The notes beneath the pieces were generated by a model. It saw only the letters and a list, made by a program, of their open reading frames with translations. It made no database searches and had not been told where the DNA came from. From NCBI GenBank assembly GCA_038049695.1, contig CP142461.1:40411501-40475500 (forward strand): a DNA stretch of 64,000 nucleotides. Reading direction: 5' to 3'. This document shows, piece after piece, positions 31,613 through 42,444 of the stretch (positions are counted from its first letter, which is position 1; each line of letters opens with the position of its first letter). Origin of the DNA: Cinnamomum chago (taxonomy: Eukaryota; Streptophyta; Magnoliopsida; Laurales; Lauraceae). Both the position numbers and the translations under genes were made by a program.

Positions 31613-32649
31613 TGATGAACTCTTCTGAGTTTGGTTTGGCACTCACTGGGAAGACATTGACCTTGCTTCTAAAGTGTTTAATGATGAAACGAGGGCCACA
31701 AAATTCTCAGACATGCTTTTTCCGGGAAGCTACAAAACTTGGAATTCAACTGCCTTTTGATTCCTGTAGTGCATTCAAGTCTATTTTTGCCTCTTGTCTC
31801 GTATTTCAACAAGCTTTGAATATGCAATTTACATGTACCGTGAGGCTTTAAATTTTCAATTTACTCTAAACTGGTCCACAGAGGCGGCAACCTATCAAAA
31901 GCCCCAATCACTCAAAACGATCGCCCTCAGTTCGTATGTGGGATGTAACCAAATTGTACTCAAATACGAGATGGCCCCCACCGTAAGATAGGTCATAAAA
32001 TAAATAACATTAACAAATCTTATGCATATTATATATTAATTAAGTTTATCAATCATCATAATTTATAATATTGTCAATCTTACGCCGGAGCCTACTCCTA
32101 TTGGAATAGAATTTAGGGACATCTCATGCATCGTGATAGCATTTATTTTGAGTAACTCATGTTAAACAGTTAGTTTGTGGCAAATTTAATGTCTGGACAT
32201 TTTGGATGTATTGATTAAACAACATTTATTTTGAGCAACTCATGTTAAGTATCTAGTTGCAGCACCTGTTACTGTCGGCAATTTAGGTACGTTGGTTAGC
32301 CCATGCCATGCTGCAATCTTGTGTATGGTCATTATTTTTTTATCAAGTTAATTGGTCTACAGATGAAGAGTGATACTTTGGAAGACCTAGGGACACCACT
32401 CATCAATGAGTGAAAGGTAGGGACACCACTCAACCACGAGTGCCTTTCTAGAAAGCTATGTACAAAAAGTCCAAATTTAATTCATGACTCTGAATTTTCT
32501 AACGCGTTCAAGTCTATTTTTGTCTTTGTCTTACCTGTAACATGCTTTGAATTTTTCACTTACTTATACTTGGAACTTGGAACTTGGAAGCTTTGAATTT
32601 TCAACTTAATTTAGATTCGTATAGTGGGGTAGTAGATTAGATGCTGTCC
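31613..32649. promoter_or_regulatory. Upstream region of the NB-LRR gene with short direct repeats
   Basis: No gene is seen. Three pairs of direct repeats occur: a roughly 90-base diverged pair starting TTCAAGTCTATTTTTG (31777 and 32510); a 30-base pair with TTTATTTTGAG(T/C)AACTCATGTTAA (about 32142 and 32225); and TAGGGACACCACTCA at 32388 and 32418, each followed by an inverted GAGTG (CACTCATcaATGAGTG at 32397-32412). The promoter of the resistance gene must lie here, but no TATA box could be chosen confidently. Confidence 0.5.
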
Positions 32650-33084
32650 CATTGCAACAAGAAAATCCACTTTCACCGGCGGAGTTTTTCCGCCACTAAA
32701 ATACAAAAATCTGCCGCAAAAAAAGAGCCTGCCACTCGTTTTTGTCGCTAAAAGGTAGTGTCGCTGTTAGTTTAAGCGGGCAGACACAATAGACTGCTGC
32801 TAAAAGTATCCAATTGTGGCAGTTTATTTTGTCCGCCGCTAATTCACTTTTAATAAAAAAAAAATTACCAGCTGCAATTTATTGGGCAATGGTCTGTCCA
32901 GTTGTCTTTTATGTAATTTACAGAATTGCCTCTGCCACTGCCAATGATTGAAAAAGGCAACACCTGTTAAAATAACAATCAGGTACAATGGTCTGTTTGA
33001 TTTCCATTCTTTTTTTCTCTTTTTGGCTAAAAATGGTATATATTAAGAATAACAAATCAGGTACATCACTATTCACTACCACTA

Positions 33085-33321
33085 TTAAGGCCAAGTCTTA
33101 TTAACATTCTGTAACTGTGAATCTCCCGCTGTAGCTTGCGAGATCCCTTCATTTGCTTCAGCTATTTCCACTTGGGGCTGCCCAATATGAGATGATTGGG
33201 GTGACTGCACAAGCATGTCTTTTCTTTGAACATCTTGGATTATATGGATGGGCTGAGGAGTATCCCTCCTCTCTTTTGACTTGAATGACTGCTTGTTGTC
33301 CTTTCTAAAAGCTGCATGCAC
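33085..33321 (-). other. Unassigned open segment inside the CACTA element
   Basis: A 78-codon minus-strand frame rich in Q, S and K (e.g. KDNKQSFKSKERRDTPQPI). A splice-acceptor-like CATGTGCATGCAG lies at its start, so it may be a further captured exon downstream of the glutamate dehydrogenase fragment. The parent gene was not recognised. Confidence 0.35.
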
Positions 33322-33541
33322 ATGAAGGATTTGAGAGCAAATATTTTATCAGTTCTCATACTCTATTGTTATGGTGTGTTAAGTTGAACAGGTAACACAC
33401 ATGCTATTTTTAAACAGGGCAAGAACTTTTCTACACTCATCATGGTTATAGGCATCTCTACTAAATCATGATAATTCTGCTAGAAAAGGCAAAAGAAAAC
33501 TCATAATCTGATTCAAAACATGAGAAAACTGACCAACCTAT

Positions 33542-33651
33542 GGGTCGTATCGAACGCCTCCGTTCATGGGGCCTCCAGCATTATCATGTTGCACCTTGAA
33601 TCATACAAAAGATGCTGTGGTGTCATCATCTTTGGTAATTGTACATTCGAC
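33542..33651 (-). pseudogene. Captured exon fragment of glutamate dehydrogenase
   Basis: The minus strand reads VECTITKDDDTTASFV, a stop, then FKVQHDNAGGPMNGGVRYDP. This matches the N-terminal part of plant NAD(H)-glutamate dehydrogenase, whose conserved block in this place has the QHDN-x-x-GPMKGG-x-RYHP pattern around the substrate-binding glycines. It starts right after a splice acceptor (TTTCAG), as an exon would. The in-frame TGA (33601-33603) replaces a glycine codon, and the normal MKGG lysine is asparagine. The 3' boundary lacks a clear donor. It is a transposon-carried fragment, not a working gene. Confidence 0.85.
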
Positions 33652-36148
33652 CTGAAATTGATTTCAAATGCAGTCAGAAAATGCATTTGAAATAGTGCAT
33701 AGGTAGTGAAAATAGATACTTTGAAAGAAACACCATTCAGAGTGGTGTAAATGCTTCAAATGCTTAAGGTATAGAGGAACACCCATAATCTTGCTATCAA
33801 CAATAGACCCAAAAAAAAGAGAGGATAAATCTAATTTTCATGAACTTTTGGTTGAAAGCTCCAACTATCTTCAAAACTTGTTTGACAGTCTGGGAAGTCA
33901 TAGTCAATCTTAGCACAGAGAAGTTATTCTATGTAGTCTTCTTTCTTGAATAGACAAGATAGAGCATTTGAACAAAATCACTATCAAATATTTCATTAAT
34001 GCTAGGTAAATGGGCCCTTATAAAGAAACCAGGAAGGAAAATTTAGAATGTATATAAGTCACCTCTGCAGGAATACCAGAATTCATATTCAGAAATAGAA
34101 TGAATATTCAGATGAAGTATTAAAGCATCAGAAACAGAATGATTCAGATGCTATTGATGAAATGCCATAATAAGTGATCCATTCAAACACCCCATACAAT
34201 AGTCTCGGTACCAGCTATCAAGCCCCACAGAAGAAAAAATCCTCCAATCAGCAGCAAAACTACTATAATAAATCCCATGCTAACATCCACATGCATGATA
34301 GAGAGAGAGAGAGATAGGAGAGAGAAATATCACTTCAGATAGAGATTCCATGAAAATTTTTCACCATACACTAAATAGCCAATCCAAAATCCTATTTATA
34401 TCCCGCAACCTCAAACGAATCTAAATGATATTTACAAAAATTAATATACACACACATATACACACACCTCTGAGAACAACAAATAAGAAAGGGGAAAATG
34501 GAAAATCAAGGAGGAAAACAAGATCTTATGAAACATTCTTCACAACACTCGAGATCTGTTACCATCGTCAATGTTGTTCATAAAAACAAAACAAAACAAG
34601 ATAAACAATTAGACAAACAAATCTACTACAATCCTAACCAAAACCTACAACATTAGCACCCCCAAAATGGTGCTGCAATGTTTAAGGCACCAGTGCTGGG
34701 GTGAAAACAAGACGCTGACATTTGCAATCCTTGGGTTGGTTTGGATCTCATTAAATCAAGTGCAGGTATTACAGATTTATATAAATAAAGGTCCATGCAT
34801 TTGAATAAGACGAGTTACCTGTGAATGAATTAGTCTTATGCAATTTTCCATAAACAATTATAGGCAACAATATTTACAAGGAAAGATGCCCCAGAAACAA
34901 GGAAACAAGGATTTATCCATTGTCACTTATATCTCTGTGTCATTTGATATTGGGAATGAGCATCCAAATACATTACATAGTTCAAAGGTTCCTGCAAGTA
35001 GTTGTTGCTTTCCTATAGGAAAATGCATAAAATAACTCCAAGACATTCAGCTATAACAACGAAAAGAAAGCAAAATATACGCCTAAAGTTCTATAATTTC
35101 TATCTTAATCTGAATAAATAAATCCCTAGCAAAAGCTTAAATAGATAAAACCAATTAGATCTATCAATTAATATAATCTCACCTTAGAGGCTCGTATCCA
35201 TCTTCCTCAATCCTTGATAAAGATCCTAGCTTTTAAGGGAAAACAACAGTCTTTCCCTCAATACAACATTTCCTCCATTTCACAGTCAAATTCAGATATC
35301 TACTCAAAAGACCTGAGAAGAACCGAAATCAAAACTTCATAAAAACATCACCTCATAAGAATCTCTCAAATAAATCTCTCCTTTCATCACTGAAATCTGC
35401 CAAATCTCACCGAAATTGAAAAATCAAGAGAAAAAAATACTACTCTTAACATAGATCTAATCTATACCTTAGATAATAAAAAAAACCCCAACAACATTTC
35501 TATAACAAACTGCAATTAGATCAATCTCGATAAAACCCAAACTAACAAAGAAAAGCACAGCTCCGAAACCTACCAATTCTAATCTACACATGGAGAAGCA
35601 AAACAAGAAAAAAAAATTGAAAGAAAACAACTATTACAAGGGTTTCTAATACTCACCGAGGAGAAGAGCAGAAGTCAAGGAAAATCTGATGATTCATTTC
35701 TTGTACGATTGCTAGGGCTTCTAAATTTAGAGGAGTATGACTTCCAGGGATGTTCTTGGTGATGGCACCTTATTTTGGATGTTGGAAGCTCACGAAATGG
35801 CAAATCGAGATTTGAGAAGGAGCTCAAAGATCTTAAAAAGGAGAATTGAGTCTGAGAAAGCTTGGAATTTGGAGCACTGAGATCTTAAAATTATCATTTC
35901 CCTCAGCTCAGCATTCGACAAAGCAGTCAATAAAGGCACATTTGAATACAATCCAAATCAAAACTCAGGAAATGTGCATAGATAGCTTTTTGCACCCAAA
36001 AATCACCAATGGATGAAATTAGGCACAATGCCTGCATCATCAATTCGATCCAATGTGGCCCAACCACACAGCATCCTAATTCCTAAATCCTAACTCAGAG
36101 ACATCAACAAAGCCCTAGAACAACAAGAAAATGAAAAAACTCAATCAC

Positions 36149-36462
36149 CTCAAGGAATCCATCCATGTACTGCAAGCCCGGAAATGTCTTGACAATGCCA
36201 TCAATAAACTCCGTAACTACATCTGCAACCAAAAGAAAGACCAAATCATGAAGAAAAATGGTCTCAGAGCTACTTCAACACCAAAATCCATTTTTTTGCA
36301 CAAGCACGGAACCAAACCAGAAATCGGAATTTGAAGCCTTCCGATTAAAAATTCTTGCATACAACAGATTCGATCAGAAGAACATGCACAAAAAGAAATG
36401 GCTGAGATGACTCGAATCTAACCATTTGGATCGTTGATGAGCTTCTTCTTGTGGAAAGACAT
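36149..36462 (-). pseudogene. Captured exons 1 and 2 of a dihydroxyacetone-kinase-like gene
   Basis: Read on the minus strand: exon 1 (36462-36423) starts with ATG and encodes MSFHKKKLINDPN, followed by a donor G/GTTAG; exon 2 (36222-36149) follows an acceptor TTGCAG and encodes DVVTEFIDGIVKTFPGLQYM then DGFLE, followed by donor GAG/GTGATT. The two exons join in frame, and both match the N-terminus of the plant DAK/3,4-dihydroxy-2-butanone kinase family (the NDP-x-DVV-x-E pattern). The next exon of the kinase was not found; the DNA goes on into non-coding sequence and then the glutamate dehydrogenase fragment. Both exons are free of stops and have intact splice sites, so a chimeric transcript is possible. 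Confidence 0.82.
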
Positions 36463-36807
36463 GATCAAATTGGGAGCTCCTGCTGCAATTTCTCGGCTGA
36501 TCAGATCAAATGGCGAAATCGAGCATTCGAGAAGCTAAAAGAAAGAATTTTTGAAGAGAGAGAGAGAGGAGGAAGCAGAAGAAAAAGATGACCCTACGAG
36601 ACAGATGGTGCTAAAAGCTAGGAATTTGCGAGGGAAAGGAAAAGGGCAGAACCTGGCGAAAAATATTGTCCCGCTAAATAAGACATTCAGCGGCGGATTT
36701 TGTGTTCGCCGCTGTAAAATCCGTCAAATTTAGGAACCCTTTAGGAACGGTTTTTTCTATACGCCCCTGTTAAACCGCCTCTAAAGGTCGGTTTTCTTGT
36801 AGTGCAT

Positions 36808-37477
36808 GATGGAAAGAGAATGGTTCAACACAAGACAAAACTGCTGGATTGGGAGCATTGATGTCATGGCCAGTTGTTTTGTAACTTATGCAAGACTTAG
36901 TCAGAGCATCTCCAATATGGTTTGTCATCTATAAGGAAATAATCCAGTGCAATCTTCCACACTGTAATATTTCAGTCGACTTGTTAAACTTGGCTGCTAT
37001 AAAGCCAAATTGCTCCAAATCATTGTCTAATTTATTCTAGTGTTAAAAAGAGAGTTTTACTCAAGCCAAATCTAATTTGTTTGAAGCTCATTGTCAAGAT
37101 AAAAGAGAGAGAATAAAGAGTCAGTACTTAGGCATTTTCATTGGAGAAAGACTAGCAAGTTTATGCGTAGTTGAAGCGGTCTACATTTGGAGTCTCCCTC
37201 TTACTATTCTCACCCCCAACATGTGCAAGGGGCCAAGTCCAGCTTTGAATTGATGAACCCCATTGAAGTGGTCTCTGATAGTAACTGTAGGTGATTCCTG
37301 ACATATTCAGAGTTACTTCATAAAATTCATGATTTGGATGTAACTTGGGCAGGGCTGAGATTGAGCTCCCATGCCCCAACCTACAAAAAAATTAATTTGG
37401 ATCAGGCTTGTTTGGGATTGGGCTAGCATCAAGCCTACATTTTAATGTCAGAATGGAATTTGGGCATGGACATAAGC
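36808..37477. other. Unassigned DNA between the CACTA and Fam-C elements
   Basis: No gene is supported. A 72-codon minus-strand frame (37161-37379) has no recognised domain, no splice context and is probably chance or relic repeat. AT-rich otherwise. Confidence 0.4.
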
Positions 37478-37482
37478 CTGGT

Positions 37483-38430
37483 TGAAAACTTCTGGAGAGT
37501 TGATAATCACAAACCCTAACAGAAAGTAATAAAAATCCCAACACAGATATAAATATGGAATAAAAAGAAACAATAACCTAAGTTAATCAATCAACCAATC
37601 AAGAAGATGAGCACACGATATTTTACGTGGAAAACCCTGAATAGGGAAAAAACCACGGGACCTTGCACCGGTCCATAAAGATCAAGCACTAAAAATCAAA
37701 GGTTACAAGAGAAACTCACTCCCCTTTACAGTTGAACTCAACCTAAGGACCACGGTGATTATTGCCGACGTCCACGCCGTTCACCTTCTCTAGTACTTCA
37801 ATCTCCACGCCTTAAACAAGACGAATCGACTGGAACGTGGATGATGAATCTCCAGATGACAAAACTTCAGCACATTAATCTCTCAAAGGGACTCTCTGGA
37901 GGAAGGTAATCTCTCTAAAAATAATCTAGGGCTTAGAACTGAGAGAGATAGGTTCTTTAAAGGGGTTAAACCCTTAAATAAGCTTTTTGGAACCGTATAG
38001 GAGAGATTAGGTTTGAATAGGATTAAAATACTGGGCAGAAGAGGGAAGCTGCTAAAAAATAGGTGAGATTCGTCGCTGTCCGATTGATCGGACTGACTTT
38101 TAACTGGGACGAAAATTGGTCCGATCGATCGGTCAAGGGGTCCGATCGATCGATCTGTCTTTTAACTGAGAGCATTTTTGGTCCGTTCGATCGGTCATGG
38201 GGTCCAACCGTCCAACCGATCAGTCTGACTTTTAACTAAGAGCATTTCTGGGGCGATCGATCGGTTATGGGGCCCGATCGATCGGACAAACTTATCTGAT
38301 AAAGTCTTGCTATATTCTGCGTCTTTTGAATTCTTCCAATCTGAAGTGGTCCATCTAAAAATCTCAAATTAAATTAAATCCCATGTTTTGTCCAACCACA
38401 TGAATTAGCCAACACTCAAAAATACTAATA
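37483..38430 (-). repeat. 3' LTR of Fam-C
   Basis: 948 bases, reading TGAAAACTTCTGG at the left end. The right end is AATACTAATA where the other LTR has AATACTAACA, so the terminal TG of the sense strand has mutated to TA. It contains about six CCGATCGATCGG-type palindromes at 38080-38285. Confidence 0.93.
38080..38285 (-). promoter_or_regulatory. CCGATCGATCGG palindrome cluster in the Fam-C 3' LTR
   Basis: Exact CCGATCGATCGG at 38121 and 38274; one-off variants at 38080 (CCGATTGATCGG), 38142 (CCGATCGATCGA), 38183 (CCGTTCGATCGG) and a CGATCGATCG core at 38254. Spacers repeat the phrase TTTTAACTGAGAGCATTT, so the array grew by duplication of palindrome plus spacer. The 5' LTR has the matching cluster at 46643-46820 with different point changes. 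It lies in U3, upstream (in sense direction) of a TTATTTAAGG TATA-like box. Confidence 0.75.
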
Positions 38431-38626
38431 ATCTCCCCCTTTGGCAATTCATGGACAAAAACATCTAATACATTAAGTCTACCCAAAAACTACCCAAAAA
38501 AAATATACTCCAAGAAAATCCGTCTTCCAAAGCCGATACCAGCAATACCTGTCACAAGCAATCTTTGACAAAAGATCATGATCAAAGAGAATGTAAAATA
38601 AGCACACAACTATATCTCCCCCTTTT
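38431..38626 (-). other. Polypurine tracts before the Fam-C 3' LTR
   Basis: On the minus strand CAAAGGGGGAGAT directly abuts the 3' LTR (38432-38444), and a second AAAAAGGGGGAGATAT lies about 180 bases upstream (near 38611-38626). Two tracts fit the multiple polypurine tracts of Sireviruses. Confidence 0.8.
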
Positions 38627-38718
38627 TGGACATAAATTGACAAGGATGAAAAATGGTAATGGAAGACGAATTAGTCCATTAACGAAACATAGAGATCAAA
38701 ATGAGGAAAGATGTGCGA

Positions 38719-39965
38719 TCAGAAACAGAAAGTAAGTCTAGGTAACATATAGCAGAAAATATTGATGCGAGGACAAAAAGATAGTTGCCACGAACTACTG
38801 AGGAGGAGGGAATCGATGAAGGAGAGAATCAAGTTTCTCCTCAATCCTGTTACTGCCAATTTGAAGTTGCCCCATCTGAGTAAACACCTCCTAAAACTGC
38901 GAGTCCATACGATGTTCAAGTAATTCAATCTGAGTAGATTGATCAAAAAGACAGTTCTCAAACTCTTGAAGATACGCTGGCATAGTTGACTCAAACTGTT
39001 GATCAAATGGAGGAGAGACTTCAGCAGCTGCTTCGCCTTGTGCCGGAGCATCATCACCGCTATCAACGACATGGGAAGAGGACAGACTAATGGTACGAAA
39101 AGTAATAGGGCCTCTCTTTCACAATGTTATCATGTGGCCCAACAACAACCCCACTGGCAAGAAGAATCCTAGTGAGAAGAGCCCCATAAGGAAGATAAGT
39201 AGTCGAAGCACCGAGAGAGGCAGCCAGCATATGCTTATAGATGGTAAGAGGAATATCAATGGACCGCCCCATCCCAATCACATACAGCAGATAACCAGTC
39301 TCCATAATCACCTTAGATGTCCTTCCCTTAGGCTCAAGATTGAAGCAAGCAAAGAGGTTTAACATGCGGTAGGACGGTGTAAGGTGTTTTTGCTTAAGGA
39401 TTCCCCCAGGCCATACACGCCGACGACCACCAGTAAGAGTTGTGATAACATCACTCCAATCAGTATTATCCACTGGATCTTCCATATCATCCGAGTCTGG
39501 CTCAGGAGTGGGATAGATTGAATCAAGGCTCCTATCAATTTGAAGAAATTGACTGATGAAGTTTGGATCAACTTCAATAATCATCCCACGAACAAAAGAT
39601 TTAAACGATTCTTGACCAATATCTTGGATATTGTTGTAAAACTCTTGAACCAAAGACCCATATGCAGTTGGGTCAAATACATAGAGGGAGTTCCATTCCC
39701 TTTCATGAAGCCAAGTACTGAAATCAATATCCATCTTTGCCAAACGAACTAGACGTTCTACAAGCACTTGTTTCTTTGAAAAAACATTCGTAAAAGAGTT
39801 TTCTTTCACCAGACTTTGAAACCTGTTGCAGTTAAAAGGAGTGGCAGAAGATGAACTACCACGGTGACAAGTCTTCTTGCGAGGTTGAGAAGCTTTGGGA
39901 GGCATATCCTCTTTGGAGCAAAAAATCAAACACCAGGAGTGCACGACAAAAATAGAGATATCCAA
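38719..39965 (-). pseudogene. Extra ORF downstream of pol in Fam-C (plant transposon protein domain-like)
   Basis: The open part (39087-39965) encodes up to 292 residues; the more likely start is the ATG at 39905 (MPPKASQPRKK), because an acceptor-like CTCCAAAG precedes it. It has WNSLYVFDPTAYGSLVQEFY and FKSFVRGMIIEVDP, the pattern of the putative plant transposon protein domain found in third ORFs of plant LTR elements. Near 39100 a one-base shift in a T run breaks the frame; the next frame continues with an acidic, glutamine-rich, coiled-coil-like tail (QFESTMPAYLQEFENCLFD) to about 38780, with two more stops. Intact length would be roughly 370 residues. No signal peptide or membrane segment is evident, so an envelope role is not supported. 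Function unknown. Confidence 0.75.
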
Positions 39966-40297
39966 CCTTCAACTTAGTAATGTATCATCCAAAATGGATG
40001 AACAACATGGATACCACACTACAAACTGTGCACATTCAACAAAGAGACTAGGAAAAACAGTGACAACACATTCTTCCTCCCAACAACCACAAAGAAACCA
40101 ACACTTCCAATCACAATACATCTACCACAACCAAATAATAGCAAATTAAAGGAAATAGAATGAAAGAAAGAGATAAGGAGAAGAGATACCTCAGAGAGAG
40201 CTTGAAATCCCAGTGGAAAAACCTTGAAGGAGAAAGGGGAAAAAGGGTCTAGGGCTGAAGTAGTAAAAGAATGAGAGAAGTGGAAAGACAGAACAAC

Positions 40298-40354
40298 TTA
40301 TAACCGGATTGATACGTGGTCCGATCGATCGGTCTGGTATGTCCGATCGATCGG
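40298..40354 (-). promoter_or_regulatory. Putative internal promoter of Fam-C: two palindromes plus TATA-like box
   Basis: CCGATCGATCGG occurs exactly at 40321-40332 and 40343-40354. Sixteen bases downstream in the minus sense lies GGTTATAAGTTG (TATAAG-like core at 40298-40304). The next 100 bases are pyrimidine-rich, resembling a plant 5' leader, and contain a donor-like GAG/GTATCTC near 40185. The extra ORF starts about 300 bases further. These are the only copies of the palindrome outside the LTRs of this element. Promoter function is inferred. Confidence 0.55.
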
Positions 40355-40903
40355 ACCTGGGCCAGAAAGGGAAACAAGTCAGAGAAAAAAAAATGCCAAA
40401 AACAAATTCACAAACTCAAATCAATGTCAAAGTGAATCCCTTATTGATCATACAACAAAGATTTTACCAAGCGTAAGATTGGAAGTGAGAGTGAAATTTT
40501 TGAAATTTAGTCTGTGCTAGGATAAATGATAGAATCACACAAAATAGAATCAACTCCATTTGGCCCTTTTTTTTTCCTCGCTGTTTGAGCTGCCCAAATA
40601 AGATCCATCATAGGTGACTTTCACACTAATGAATATGGTAGCCTTCTCTAATGAAACTTTTCAATCATATAATAGCTATCACACATACTCGTAGGTAGTC
40701 CTAATCCTCCGGTAAAATATAAAAGGCCATTTTTTTTAATTATGGCAGGAGAGAAGAACTGAATATATGCAATCAAACCATAACCACCAAACTGTGATGA
40801 TGTTTTTCAATGCAAAAAAAAATGAATCTCAAACTTGGCAAGAAATTCAATGAGTCACAAGATTAGGAAGACACTAAAGAACAATGAATGAGAGTGAAAG
40901 AAA
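40355..40903 (-). other. Spacer between pol and the extra ORF of Fam-C
   Basis: About 550 bases with stops in all frames and several A/T runs. No gene seen. It separates the end of RNase H from the palindrome-TATA module. Confidence 0.5.
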
Positions 40904-41275
40904 TTAAGGGTATGAGCAAATACCAAGTGACTTACGGAGGGAGTCAAACTGAGTGGGGTCCAAAGGTTTTGTAAGAATATCAGCTAGTTGATTTTCCGTA
41001 GGGATATGCTTCAAGCTGATGATCTTCTCTTCAACCAAATCTCTAATAAAATGATGCCTTATGTTTATGTGTTTGGTTCTGGAATGTTGTACCGGGTTTT
41101 TAGAAATGTCAATAGCACTTTTGTTATCACAATAAACTACCAATGTGGTTTGTGCAATGCCATAATCAGATAGCATTTGTTTCAGCCACAACAATTGTGT
41201 GCAACAGCTTCCAGCCGCGATGTATTCTGACTCAGTGTAAATAGGGAGGTGGAAGTTTGTTTCTTGTTGTGTCAT
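40904..41275 (-). pseudogene. RNase H domain of Fam-C copia polyprotein
   Basis: The frame shows ESEYIAAGSCCTQLLWL, VYCDNKSAIDISKNPV, HIDIRHHF-like NIRHHFIRD and NQLADILTKPL, the signature of copia RNase H at the C-terminus of Pol. The catalytic E and D positions are present. It is joined to RT at 41272 by a frame change. It ends with a normal-looking stop at 40904. Confidence 0.92.
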
Positions 41276-42444
41276 GCAACCAAATTATTGTCAATAAGAA
41301 AACAGCCACCCGAAGTGCTTTTTCGATCATCTATACAACCTGCCCAATCAGCATCAGAGTAACCCACAACATTCATGTTGGTATCTCTTGAAAACCATAT
41401 TCCAAAACCTGTGGTGCCACTAACATATTTTAGAATCCTTTTCATAGCTTGGACATGCGATTCCTTAGGTCTTGACTGATATCTAGCACAAACACAAACA
41501 CTAAAGGAGATGTCTGGTCGACTAGCAATTACGTACAATAGACTTCCTGTCATGCTTCGATACAATCTTTCATTGAAGTCTTCCCCGGAGGAGTCTAAAC
41601 TCAACTTAACTATGGTGCTCATAGGAGTACTGGAGTGCTTAGCTGAGTTCATCCCAAATTTCTTCAAAATATTTTGAGCATATTTGGATTGAGAAAGAAA
41701 TATCTCATTCTCGTATTGTTTGATTTGTAGACCTAAGAAAAAGGATAATTCTCCAACCATGCTCATTTCAAATTCTTGTGACATACATGTGGCAAAGGAG
41801 TTAGCTAAACTTTTAGATGTGGATCCGAAAACAATATCATCCACATAAACTTGAGCAATGAGGATTTTGTTTCTATCTCTCTTGATAAATAAGGTTTTAT
41901 CCACACTGCCCCTTATGAAAGAGTTTTCTAGCAGGAAGGTAGTCAGTCTTTCATACCATGCTCGAGGAGCCTGCTTCAAACCATACAATGCTTTGTTCTA
42001 TTTAAACACATGATCAAGGCTATGAAGGTCTTGGAAACCTTTAGGTTGTTCAACATACACCTCCTCATTCAAAAATTCATTCAAGAAGGCACTCTTGACA
42101 TCCATCTGATATAACTTGATTTTCAAGGAACAAGCTACTGCTAATAAAATGCGAATGGACTCAAGACGAGCAACCGGAGCAAATGTTTCATCAAAATCTA
42201 TTCCCTCCACCTGTGTGTAGCCTTGGGCAAATAGTCTAGCCTTGTTTCTAATGACTTGCCCAAGTTCATCGGTTTTGTTTTTGAAAATCCATTTTGTCCC
42301 AATGACGTGTGTGTTTTTGGGCCTTGGAACTAGTTTCCAAACATTGTTACGCTCAAATTGACCTAACTCCTCATGCATGGCATTAATCCAGGAGTCGTCA
42401 ATAAGCGCTTCATTTATAATTTTTGGGTTCAAGAGAGGAAACAT
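41272..42444 (-). pseudogene. Reverse transcriptase of Fam-C copia element
   Basis: Two minus-strand frames separated by a stop near 41990-41997. The first (41998-42444) has [27 protein letters not shown] and [19 protein letters not shown], all diagnostic of copia RT. The second (41272-41988) starts with MYGLKQAPRAWYERL and contains the active site VYVDDIVFG and SFFLGLQI. The YVDD box is intact. The gene synthesises cDNA; this copy is split by a stop and so inactive. Confidence 0.94.

Larger units (their letters stand above)
32653..36804. mobile_element. Non-autonomous CACTA (En/Spm) transposon carrying captured gene fragments
   Basis: The right end read inward is CACTACAAGAAAACCGACC, the standard CACTA terminus; the left end is a decayed version (TGCAACAAGAAAATCC, 10 of the first 13 bases). 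A 3-base target duplication CAT stands on both sides (32650-32652, 36805-36807). Subterminal regions contain repeated GCCGC(T/C)AAA/CGGCGG motifs, the usual transposase-binding type. No transposase is encoded. The interior, read on the minus strand, contains exon fragments of a dihydroxyacetone-kinase-like gene (36149-36462) and of glutamate dehydrogenase (33542-33651), with a further UTR-like exon with donor CTCG/GTGAGT near 35655. All fragments are in the same orientation. Confidence 0.85.

Noticed and set aside
37161-37379. 72-codon minus-strand frame as a host gene
   Set aside because: No recognised domain, splice context or conserved signal.
38719-39072. 117-codon leucine-rich minus frame read as a membrane protein
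   Set aside because: The real continuation of the extra ORF is in a neighbouring frame with an acidic coiled-coil tail; this frame is a shadow.
39087-39965. Envelope gene
   Set aside because: No signal peptide, transmembrane segment or cleavage site is visible, so an envelope function was not claimed.
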